A model generated the notes under the pieces. That model did not search any database. It was given only the letters and a program-made list of their open reading frames with translations, and had not been told where the DNA came from. DNA of 64,000 nt from Amorphophallus konjac (taxonomy: Eukaryota > Streptophyta > Magnoliopsida > Alismatales > Araceae), in assembly GCA_022559845.1 (NCBI GenBank), contig CM040123.1, positions 298,828,642 through 298,892,641 on the forward strand. Direction: 5' to 3'. Shown here in pieces: positions 35,690 to 45,760 of this stretch (position 1 is the first letter of the stretch; every line of letters starts with the position of its first letter). The position numbers and the translations under genes are program-made.

Positions 35690-36025
35690 AAATACTGTTT
35701 AGACTTCACGCTGTACAGACTTTGAGGAGTCTGAACCAATGTACAGACTTTAAACCTATGAAGATGGAGTGTATAGACTTGAAAGTCTGAATGCGATGTG
35801 CATACTTGCTGAGTTGACGCTGCAGCCCAATGAGTTAACGCTGCAACGTATACACTTTGCGTTCAACTGAAGGTGTATATACTTGAAGTTTCAAGGCCAC
35901 AATGTATAGACTTCAAAAGAAGCAGTCCGATGTACAGACTTCAAATGTGAAGACATTGTGACTGCAAATGCAGTGATCAGACTTCATTGTATAGACTTGG
36001 AGAACATGAAACAATGTGCATACTT
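35690..36025 (-). repeat. GTAYAGACTT motif cluster in U3 (SireB 3' LTR)
   Basis: About 12 copies of the SireA motif, farther from the TATA box than the ACACGARGT array. Matching cluster in the other LTR: 45225-45560. Confidence 0.8.
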
Positions 36026-36225
36026 GGGACGCCTAAAGACCAATATATAACATGACTGAACATAATCAATTATGCAAAGCCATATTAGAACTAATGAAGA
36101 ACAGCATAATGATAAGAAAGTAGCGATTTGACTCACACAAGATGACTCACAATGAATAGCTCACTACAAAGGCCAAACATCAAAACCACCATTAAAACCA
36201 TCATTAAAACCACAGGGGCACAACA

Positions 36226-36590
36226 ATCTCCCCCTTTTTGATGATGGCAACACTACATAGTGAGTCATTTGAGAAGTCTGATGACTCAAACTATTCTCCC
36301 CCTTTGACTTCATCAAAAAGAAAATAGTTTGAGAAATTAAAGCAACCAGCATGCTATAATTGAAAACCAATCTCCCCCTTGATATATCCAAGATGAATCA
36401 TGGGATGATAAGAATGCATATGCACGTGGAGATTTCAAAAATGCAAGATCACAATTCTTCCCTTTGGCAACATCAAAAAGAAAGAGACAAAAGGAGACAG
36501 AAATGCAAATGATATGAGATATAATTAATCAAATCCAAGAGTGTGAAAGAGAGCCTCTAAATGGGCAACAAGATACAGATCATTGTCTTT
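36226..36590. other. SireB polypurine region
   Basis: The polypurine tract abuts the LTR at 36226-36240. Additional tracts are near 36296, 36371 and 36455. No ORF. Confidence 0.6.
36287..36331 (-). other. Hairpin with polypurine tract in its loop (SireB)
   Basis: CAAACTATT (36287-36295) and AATAGTTTG (36323-36331) flank CTCCCCCTTT. Conserved with SireA 21625-21670. Confidence 0.65.
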
Positions 36591-37238
36591 TTAAGGATTA
36601 AAATATCTGGCTTGTCTGCTGGAAGGGCCACGCGGCCTGCCTGGTGGTGGTCTCCCCCTAGGAGCAGCAGAGGTATATTCTTGAGGTGGAGTTCTGCTAG
36701 AGGAAGCCTGGCCAGGAGCTAAACCCAAGGTAGAGTGAAATTCCTTCAGGTCATTGGACAATTCAGCTAGCCAATACACCACAGCGCTTCTGACATTTGC
36801 CACTTCAGAAATGATGTCGTCTTGGCGAATATTAACTGTTTCATATCTGTCAGTCAGAATTGTCATTTCTGTTAAGAAAGCGATCAGTTTATCATAGATC
36901 TTCTGGACATCTGGACCTAGGGCACTGAATGATCCTTTCAAAACTTCTAAGGATGTCCTGATCTCAAAACAGTGATTTATAATGCTGGCAGAAGACTTAA
37001 AGGAGGAAATTTGAGCATCTTGTAGTTCACGAAGTGCTGTTGCGATCTTTGAACATGCCTCCTGCAAGCCTGTCATCAAGGACTTGTTGGCATCATCTGA
37101 AGCTTTCTTGTTTAACAGAAACCTTTTCCATTCAGTTAGGAGAGAGATCTCAAGCTTCAGTAGCCTGGAATGGACTTGATTGATGTTAAGAGAGACATAC
37201 TTGAGCAGATCATCCATTTTCTTATCTTGTCTTTGCAT
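36591..37238 (-). CDS. SireB envelope-like ORF, part 2 (coiled coil and Pro/Arg-rich tail)
   Basis: 215 codons from MQRQDKKMDD. It is in the same frame as the upstream 549-codon ORF and separated from it only by a TAA. Heptad-like segments (NINQVHSRLLKLEISLL, then the stretch ending IYDKLIAFLTEM) suggest coiled coil. The C-terminus is Pro/Arg/Ser-rich. No clear transmembrane segment. It was most likely one protein with part 1. SIRE-type envelope-like proteins are reported to have coiled-coil and proline-rich regions, which agrees. Confidence 0.6.
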   Translation of the reverse strand: MQRQDKKMDDLLKYVSLNINQVHSRLLKLEISLLTEWKRFLLNKKASDDANKSLMTGLQEACSKIATALRELQDAQISSFKSSASIINHCFEIRTSLEVLKGSFSALGPDVQKIYDKLIAFLTEMTILTDRYETVNIRQDDIISEVANVRSAVVYWLAELSNDLKEFHSTLGLAPGQASSSRTPPQEYTSAAPRGRPPPGRPRGPSSRQARYFNP

Positions 37239-38888
37239 TTACTGAGTCAAATTTATAAGAAGTTCTTCAATATTTGGCGCCCTAGCAGATAGAAGTCGAG
37301 GTTGACCTAGAGGTGTACCAAAAGATTCACATCCAGGTGCAGTTCTCTCATCTGTTTCTTCTTGCACTGGCGTTTGGTTGTCTACAGCTGGAGCCTGATC
37401 TTCATCTTCAGCTTGGATGTCTTTGTCAGGACCTACATTTTCATGTCCCTCTTCTTCACTAGATGATTCTGTTTCTAGGTCTATGACAGGAACTTTCTCC
37501 TGACACTCATCCACTATATCTTCCATGAGATTATGATCTGCAGGACTTTCAACAGGTGCCTGTTCTAGAATTTCAGATGTAACTACGTTTTCAGCCTCTT
37601 CCAAACTTTTCTCCACAGCTTCTCTTAGAATAACATTAACAAAATCAGCAAGTTCTTGATCATTACTTACTTGCTCTTGATCAGGCTGTTCCACGGGCAC
37701 CCTCACTTCGTCTGATGTCTTCCCAAAAGAATCAAACAGACCATCAATGTTTGTATCTAGATCAGTCTGAATGCTGTTTTCAGACAACCTAACTTCTTCA
37801 GATGCAAACTCGACAAGCTTCTGAAAAGAAAAAGATACTTCAGTGGGTGCAGCAGACATAGTTGACTGTGGATGTTTAGATGGTGTTTCCTGTAGAGCAA
37901 CCTCAGAAGCTGATGCTAAAACTGTTTGGGTTGAATCTTGAGGGTGTTCCAGAAGCTCCCCCTGAGCTTGTGATTCCTTAACTTTCTGGGCCTTAACCTG
38001 CCCCAAGAGAGAAGAGCCCTCCAACCCCAAAAATACTGAAACAAAATTCATGTTAAAAATGTTTCGAGCCCTAACTTCTGACATGGCCTCTCCATCCAAG
38101 GGAATCTTTGAATACTTGAAGATGTCTGTCAAATGGGCGGCGTAGGGCAGATGTCTTTTGGATCCAATACACCCCTTCATGACATTAAAAATAACTTCAG
38201 GCAGACAGATCTGTACATTCTGAATCAGGCAGAACAATAGGAACCTCTGTGTGTCTGTGATTCTTCCTCTAGCACCAATCTGTGGGGTGACTATTGAAGC
38301 AATGATGTTCTGAAGAAGCTTGTGAAGAGGGGGAAATAACGAGGTTTGGTAAGCTTTCAGCTTCAACTGCCCCTTGTCATGAATGTTACTGGGTTTACCA
38401 GTAATAACTGAAAAGGCTTCATGCAGACTATATCTATATCCTCTCTCCACTTCCCCTTTTTCTGGAATACTAAGAGCTTTGTGGAGAGAGTCACATGTTA
38501 CTGTCATCTCAACCCCTTTAACAGACGAGATCAAAGCAGATTTATCTCGACTCAAAGACAAATTATTGTAAAATTCCATTACCAGGCTAGGGTAATAGAC
38601 ACGGTGGTTTTCTAGGAATTTCCTCCATTCCTGAAACTCAAGAATCTCCAAAAGTTCTGGAAACTTCAAAACCAGGGTTTCATCTCCGAAATCTACTATT
38701 CTTGGAGGAATGATTTTCCCACTCTCTAAAAACACGGTAGACTGAGAGGGCCTAGTACCTTGTGCTGAAGACATTTCTGCAGCTGTTTCTGGTTCAAGAC
38801 ATCTTTGCTGCTTGGACGAAGGCTCCTCATCTATTTCTTTTCCCTTCCTCTTCCTTTCCACATGAGCGACGGATTCTGGCTGATCCAT
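37239..38888 (-). CDS. SireB envelope-like ORF, part 1
   Basis: 549 codons from MDQPESVAHV. A basic N-terminus with a nuclear-localisation-like KRKGKEID is followed, at residues about 70-290, by an ordered domain (WRKFLENHRVYYPSLVMEFY, LFPPLHKLLQNIIASIV, LLFCLIQNVQICLPEVIF). That domain resembles the putative plant transposon protein family (PF20167-like, from memory) found in envelope-like ORFs of SIRE elements. Residues 300-549 are acidic and low complexity. The frame ends in TAA directly followed by ATG. Length and openness suggest recent function. It lies where envelope-like genes lie, but gag-pol upstream lacks pol. Possible expression is by splicing from the donor at 40839. Confidence 0.65.
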   Translation of the reverse strand: MDQPESVAHVERKRKGKEIDEEPSSKQQRCLEPETAAEMSSAQGTRPSQSTVFLESGKIIPPRIVDFGDETLVLKFPELLEILEFQEWRKFLENHRVYYPSLVMEFYNNLSLSRDKSALISSVKGVEMTVTCDSLHKALSIPEKGEVERGYRYSLHEAFSVITGKPSNIHDKGQLKLKAYQTSLFPPLHKLLQNIIASIVTPQIGARGRITDTQRFLLFCLIQNVQICLPEVIFNVMKGCIGSKRHLPYAAHLTDIFKYSKIPLDGEAMSEVRARNIFNMNFVSVFLGLEGSSLLGQVKAQKVKESQAQGELLEHPQDSTQTVLASASEVALQETPSKHPQSTMSAAPTEVSFSFQKLVEFASEEVRLSENSIQTDLDTNIDGLFDSFGKTSDEVRVPVEQPDQEQVSNDQELADFVNVILREAVEKSLEEAENVVTSEILEQAPVESPADHNLMEDIVDECQEKVPVIDLETESSSEEEGHENVGPDKDIQAEDEDQAPAVDNQTPVQEETDERTAPGCESFGTPLGQPRLLSARAPNIEELLINLTQ

Positions 38889-40924
38889 TTGTCGTAACTC
38901 TTAGAGTATCAACTCTTTCTTGCTGGTTGCTACTGGAAATGAAGCTAGAGCCAAGAACGGAGGAGAACTCTGTGGTGGAGATGAGATTTTAGAGAAGAAG
39001 GATGAGCGGGAGATAAGGGTTTGAAGAAGCATACAAGACGTATCGACACGAGGAGACACAGGAAGCGGCAGGGGCACGCGAGGGTTTATTTATGTAACCT
39101 TGAGGAACAAGAAGGGTTTTTTTTGAGGGGTCACTTTTCACTCTTATCGTACTTTTTCAGGAAATGCCCAAACTACCCTTATTCAATATGTAACACAGCC
39201 GTTTCCCGTTAAAGTTCGCTCTTCAATATATGGAATTATTATATTCTTCCGAATACCTTGGTCAGTTACCTCAAGACGTTAAATCAACATGATCACAAAA
39301 CTAGCTGTTAAAGGTACTTAGCCTAGAGAAGGTTACAATTAAAATACTCCTTATGTTTGTCAGGCAAAGAAATACCAAACAGATAGTTAAGCACAGTTCA
39401 TTACCTCATTTAAGGACAAGAGAGGGCATACAGAGTCAACCAATTTGTTGAGCACTAGGTAGAATTGTCCCTTTTTACACAAGGAGACATGTTTATAAGA
39501 CACCAGAATCCCTGGTTACTCAGGACAAGCTACCTTTATGCCAATGAAAACCAATGAATTTTTTTGTTGACTTTTCTTTCCCCCTTTTTTTTTTATTTCA
39601 ACTTTTCCATAATATACAGAGATAGCTAACTGTATCATGACAGAACCTCTAGACTTCTTTGATCTAGAATATCTATTTCTCCACAATAGCCATTGCTCTG
39701 CCACAAGGAATGGCGTATTCCCTGGTAGCACCTCTCAAGATCTTAGACACAAGACAGAACCCTTACTTAACACAATTTGTTATCTCACAGCCATCTTCAC
39801 ATAAGTTTCAGTTAAGACGAAATCCTCAGCAAGGCTTTTCCATTTAACAGAAATTTTTACAATGTGTTGACCAACAATTGAGGAATACCTTGGAAGGATT
39901 AAAGGACAAAATATAACCCCCATACATTAAAGTTCTTTATTAACAGGTATAACTTGTTACAAAAGATTTTGGGTGGTTTAAGGTATTCTGATCAAATCTG
40001 ATAAGAGTGACAAAGCTAAAAGAAGGAATTTTCCTTCAAGAGAATTCCTGAACTAAAGGGGATAAAACAAGGATAAGAAGGTGACAAACAAGATGGAGAG
40101 AGATGAGAAGCACTCCATACAGCAAAGCAGCAGGTGAGAGATAACTCTAGAGAGTAAAGTCCAAGGAGCTCACATAAAATCTTCCTAAGGAGATTCAATC
40201 TAGAAACCAGAGAGTGCTCTTGAGAAATAAGCTACAACCTCATGAGATGACTGAACTCAGCACCAAATAACCACATTGGCAGACAAAGGTTCTTCTGATA
40301 CCAGATGACCTGACAAGCTCCTTTTTCAGTCCATGCAAGGGCATCTCACACACAACTCTTGGAAATATTAATTATTTATATTTCTTTTTTCAATAAGTGA
40401 AATGTAATGCAATGAGCATGAGTCAGTAAATTGACATAAAAATAGCATGCCTCCCCCTGACTATGAGCATGAAGCTTTTTCTGAGAGCATGCAGTGTTTG
40501 CCATGAACACTAAACAAATGAATTTGTGATTCATGCACATTCAGGCTGCCCTGTTCAGTAGAATGACCTATGGTACTAGGCGGAGCACTTGGTCAGAAAG
40601 ACCACCTCACACATAGTAAGCACCTCCAGACAGATTTTCCCTGCCCTTATGATAGCTTACTATTTGATATACCATAATGGTCAAACATGATGATCAAAGG
40701 GCATGCCAGACAAGTAAGATTGTTCTAATCATGATAATCATGTCTAGTTTAAAACAGGCAGTTTATATGTTCAACAACAATCATCAGTCTGATGGATTAA
40801 GAATTGAATTCAGATTAGGAAGGCAGCAGTAGATTTACCTGAGGCGTTCAGGCATGGGGTCGTTTTATGTGCCCTGGTTTATTACCCCTTTATTCCATCC
40901 AAGGCACACCTGCCAGGCACCTTC
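38889..40924. other. SireB non-coding interval between gag and envelope-like ORF
   Basis: No supported ORF. It holds an acceptor-like site (exon start 38932 after TTCCAG, element strand), the conserved block 40488-40690, TCTGATACCA at 40294-40303, and a donor-like CTCAG/GTAAAT with exon end at 40839. It could be an intron of a spliced message. Confidence 0.5.
40488..40690 (-). other. Conserved non-coding block (SireB copy)
   Basis: Counterpart of 23348-23555 in SireA. It is better conserved than its surroundings although non-coding. Confidence 0.65.
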
Positions 40925-43146
40925 CTATTTTCCACTAGCAGGTACCCAAGTGGTCTTGGGTCTTGCATAGTAATTGGCCCCTTTTGGGACTGCCTGCATC
41001 TTCTTCTGTGCCAAATAGTCGTCAGAGTTCATGATAAAATAGTTATGTATTGAATGCCCAGACAGCCCACAATAGTGGCATGAACTAGCAGGTTTCATGT
41101 TCCTCTTATGTACACTAGCATGAACTTGAGCATTATAAGAGTGAGCATGAGGGTTTCTGTTATAATTATGAAATTTTTTTCTTTCATGACCAGCCACCCA
41201 ACAAGCAGCAACGTGGTGGCCTGGTTTTCTGCAATTTGAGCAAACAGGAATTCTTTTAAGAACATGTTCGTTCCTACCAAATCATTTGAAATTTCTAGTC
41301 CTACCCTAGACATGCCAGCATTCCTTGACTGCATGCCCATGCTTCCCACAATGGGAGCAGAAAGGAGACTCTCTTCTAAAAAAGCTTGCCCAACATTCAG
41401 TGGCCTTGTGCCCAAGCTTGTTGCAATTAAAACATTTGACATGCTGGTTTAGAGAAGCAGTTTTGTTGATATTAAGAGCATGTTGGTTAGCATAAGATTT
41501 AGCATGATGTGAGAGTGGTTTTTTCTTTCCATTAACAAACCAACATTGAACAAGGGTGTGGCCTAATCTACCACAATGCGAGCATTCACTTTTCTTTGAA
41601 TGAGCAGCAGGATTTCTATCATGATATTTCCCAGCATCCATCATTTCAGCATTTAAATCATCCAGTTCTTTTAATTCACACCCATGCATCAAATGGCCTA
41701 TCTTATGACAGTAATGACATTTCATGATTTCCCTCTTATGTGCATGTCTCGGTATACCAGTGTGTTTTACAGCATGCACATTTTCAGTGTGATCCAATCC
41801 TTTCTTCACATGACTGACCATATCAATAACTTTTGTTTGTTTCTGATTCTTCTGAACATTTGGTTGTTTATTTTCTGAGGTGGTGGCTACATCAGATGCT
41901 TTAAAAAAAGATGTCATTAGCTTATTTTTGAAAGCCTTTTTATTTATATCGTTGTAGCCTAGCCCTTCCTTTTGAGTATTGACCTTAACACCTAACAACC
42001 TGTCCAGATTTTCTTGTCCTTTCACAAATTTTGACAGGGATTTATTCAAATCGTCAATTTCATTTTGCAGAGAAACGATGTGTATTTCATAACTGGCAAT
42101 TTCTTGTTCATTGCAATTTACACATTCGCTTAGCACTTTGTTTACAATTTTGCAATCCTCAACTTCTTGTTCCAGATTTTTCATTTTTTCAGATTCTTCA
42201 AAGTAAACAAATTTTCCTTTTTCTAAAGCTAGAAGCCTCTCAGACATAGTGGAGTTCAGCACTTTTAACTTCTCATTTTCTTCCTTAAGCTTGTCATTCT
42301 GAATTAACTCATTTATTAATATCTGATCTTCTGAGTTAGTTTCAAGTTTTCTTCCAGCCATAAATTTCTTCAAATCTTTTTCCTTCTCTTCAATATCTTT
42401 CTGTAATTCCACATTCACAAATTTTATGGCTTCAATTTTCTCAATCATGAGAATGTTCTCTTTTTTCAGTTTCTCTAAACTTTCTTCATTTTCTTTGGAG
42501 AACTTTCTAAGAGAATTATCTTCAGATTTTAGCTTATTTAGAACAGATTTTAGACATTCACATTCCTTCATCAAGTTTTCGTTCTGATTTTATACCTACG
42601 AATATCAGATAGACAGGTATCATGATGTTGCTTGATACTGGAGCAATTTTCACATGGGGATCTAGACCTTTCTAACCCAGTATTCTTTTTCAACTTTTTA
42701 TACTGACTTCTTAAGCTCTCATGTGATTCTAGCAATTCAGCATATGCATTTTCCCAATCATCTACAGTATAATTTTCAAAAGGATTTACCTCATCATCTT
42801 CATCTTGAATGCTGCCTTGATTATTTCTATCAGCCATCATGCAGCTATCCTTCTTTGTCTTCTGAATTCGCTTCAGCATGTTCAGAATATCTTTAGCAGA
42901 ACTGCAATCATAAAGACAAGACCATAAGGCTCTGTCAGTAGCTGCTTTCATCAGATTAAAAGCTTTCTGATTCTCTTCATGCAAAGAGGTATGCCTGTCA
43001 GTCCATTTGGACTTTTTCTTTGGTAGTTCATGAGGACCGTGTGAAATTACTTTCCACAGGTCTGGATTAATAGATTTAGCATAACTCTTTAAATTAGCAA
43101 GCCATGCACTGAAGTGTGTACCACAAAAAATCGGTGGATTAGCCAT
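40925..43146 (-). pseudogene. SireB gag with coiled coil and multiple zinc knuckles
   Basis: Starts MANPPIFCG at 43146. Capsid-like domain (NLMKAATDRALWSCL) and acidic linker run to about 42580, where a small indel shifts the frame. A 422-codon open stretch, 42574-41306, carries the coiled coil and knuckles CHYCHKIGHLMHGC, CSHCGRLGHTLVQC, CFNCNKLGHKATEC and CSHCGKHGHAVKEC. Another frameshift precedes CSNCRKPGHHVAAC and a damaged sixth knuckle (CHYCGLSGHSIHNY). It ends near WVPASGK. Less decayed than SireA gag. No pol follows. Confidence 0.85.
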
Positions 43147-43262
43147 GGGAACAAATAGCAGGTAGATTCGAGGCAACAAGAGTATTGATGCACTAAAACC
43201 AGATAAGTATCGAAGACTACAAGATCGATCTGCAGGTCGCTGGACCTTCTAGGCAGACACCC

Positions 43263-43274
43263 GCTCTGATACCA
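43263..43274 (-). other. tRNA-iMet primer-binding site of SireB
   Basis: TGGTATCAGAGC on the element strand, two bases from the 5' LTR. Confidence 0.9.
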
Positions 43275-43276
43275 AT

Positions 43277-45760
43277 TGTTAGGATGCAATGCCCGGATAC
43301 AGAGGGGGGTGAATGTATCCTTTTACAATTAATGCCCAAATAAAAACTCAAGTGCTGGACGCAATCTCAGAATAAAACCAAATTCAATTAAACTAAGGAC
43401 CAAACACAAGAGACACGCCTATTCAAGCATCAAGCGGAAGCACACTCATAATGCAAACCACTGCTCAAGAGATTTTTAGGTGGTTCGATCCTCCAGACCT
43501 ACATCCACCCCACACTCAAACTAAGTGTGGCTACACTAACAGCTGGGCAACACAGCTTGCCAACAGAAGTTGATACACAGCTTACCCAGGGGAACATACT
43601 CCCCTCTTCCTCCAACCTGGAGGGAACCTCTAGCAACCCTCGGTCACTAGAAACCAGAGACTAGCGTCTCTCTTCCTCTATACCAAGAGGGAACCCCTGG
43701 ACTTGCAACCCACAAGCCCAGAACTAGAGATCAGATCTCCCTTCCTCCAAACCAGAGGGAACACACAAGTGACTTCCAGCCACTTGCAGACTAGAGGTCG
43801 AAGACCTCTCTTCCTCCAGACCAGGAGGGACCCGACCTCAGTCCAGAGGATCGGAAGTACAGAGCTAACCCAAATGAAAATGGAAAAATAAGAAAGGGAA
43901 AAATACACAGCGATCAGAAAGCTGTAAAGACAGATAACACAAATGTGGCTTGCATGGAGCTGACTGGCCTGGATTTGATCCACGGTCCAGTAGTCAGATC
44001 TTCAGGTAAGCTTCTCTTCCTCTTCTCTTCTCTCTCACTTTCTTCTCTCTTTCTCTTCTCCTCTTCTTCTACTCTTTCTCTCACTCTCGATCTCTGCTCC
44101 TCTATTCCTTTTGGCTCATATGCTTGCCCTCTGCTTCATCAGCCTTTCTTCCATTTATATCAGCAGCCAGCAGGATGATAGGGTACAAAGTGCGTGTGCC
44201 TCCCACGCTTGATCCAGAACTTTCCTGCCACGTGCCCTTTTCGTATTTGTTCCTCTAGTATAGGATCACGTGCAGCCCAGTTATTGGGGAATACTCTTCC
44301 TCGGACCTGCAAGGAGATAAAAACTATTAATACTCAGGGTTTGCTCTATATATCTACCTGAAATGAGTTGGTTGACACTCAAGCTGAAACTGCACGAGGT
44401 ATGTGGGAACGACAAGAGGTGCACTATACTGAGAACGACACGAGATACAGTGGTGACAAAACAAACACTACCAAGAGAACGACACGAAGTCTAAAGGTGA
44501 CAATACAGATACTACAAAGAGAACGACACGAGGTAGAGAGAGAACAACACGAGATATATAATAATAAAGCTGACACTACAAAGAGAACGACACGAAGTAG
44601 AAAGAGAACAGCACGAGGTAAAAAGGAAATAGCACGGAACTAAAAAGGTAGTAAGACACGCGGTCAGAGGAAACCTGGATGAAGGTAGAAGCAAAACAAC
44701 AAGCGGACATAAACACAAGAGAAACACGAAAACAGAAACCGACACGAAGTGTGGTTTCAAAACAAGAAAGACACGAGGTCTAGGAAAAGCAACACGAAGA
44801 TAGAAATAACAAAGAACCGACTCGAACTAAGGATGACATGGAGACAGCATAGTCAGACTCGACTTGAGACACTTAACGCTTGAACTTAGAGAAGAATGCA
44901 TGAAGTAAAATCAACATGAAGATAGAAGACAGAAATAACATGAAGACTCAAACATAAAAATAACACGAAGACATGAATACAAAAGCAACACGACATAACA
45001 AACAGTAAAGAGAACGGCACGAGAACAACATGGACTGAAACCAACTCGAAGACGAAAACAAAAACTGACACGAAGTGTGGTCACAAAGCAGAGAAGACAC
45101 GGGGTCTAGGAAAGACAACACGAGGATAGAAGACAGGAACGGTTTCAATCGACATGTGATAAAACAAAGAAAGCAGAAAAACGACTAGAGTATCTACAGT
45201 AAATGACACGAAGACAAGCCCTGAAAATACTGTTTAGACTTCACGCTGTACAGACTTTGAGGAGTCTGAACCAATGTACAGACTTTAAACCTATGAAGAT
45301 GGAGTGTATAGACTTGAAAGTCTGAATGCGATGTGCATACTTGCTGAGTTGACGCTGTAGCCCAATGAGTTAACGCTGCAACGTATACACTTTGCGTTCA
45401 ACTGAAGGTGTATATACTTGAAGTTTCAAGGCCACAATGTATAGACTTCAAAAGAAGCAGTCCGATGTACAGACTTCAAATGTGAAGACATTGTGACTGC
45501 AAATGCAGTGATCAGACTTCATTGTATAGACTTGGAGAACATGAAACAATGTGCATACTTGGGACCCCTGAAGACCAATATATAACATGACTGAACATAA
45601 TCAATCATGCAAAGCCATATTAGAACTAATGAAGAACAGCATAATGATCAGAAAGTAGCGATTTGACTCACACAAGATGACTCACAGTGAATAGCTCACT
45701 ACAAAGGCTAAACATCAAAACCACCATTAAAACCATCATCAAAACCACAAGGGCACAACA
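43277..45760 (-). repeat. SireB 5' LTR
   Basis: 2484 bp. TATA box about 44151-44160, ACACGARGT array 44390-45200, GTAYAGACTT cluster 45225-45560. Its first bases on the element strand replace the GagLTR-2 coding sequence and supply a stop. Confidence 0.93.

Larger units (their letters stand above)
33741..36225 (-). repeat. SireB 3' LTR
   Basis: 2485 bp, TGTTAGGA...CACAACA. TATA box at about 34618-34627, (CT)n/(CTT)n tract at 34480-34560, motif arrays in U3. LTR ends are related to SireA and the solo LTR. Confidence 0.93.
33741..45760 (-). mobile_element. SireB: copia-type element with gag and envelope-like ORF, no pol
   Basis: The LTRs 33741-36225 and 43277-45760 are flanked by GGTGC (33736-33740, 45761-45765). 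It is inserted in the GagLTR-2 ORF. Six differences occur in the first ~240 bp of the LTRs. The 7-kb interior encodes a multi-knuckle gag and, downstream, an envelope-like ORF. Protease, integrase, RT and RNase H are missing. It is the deepest insertion of the stack. Confidence 0.92.

Noticed and set aside
36591..38888. True viral envelope gene
   Set aside because: No signal peptide, clear membrane anchor or cleavage site; it fits the plant envelope-like/transposon-protein ORF of SIRE-type elements.
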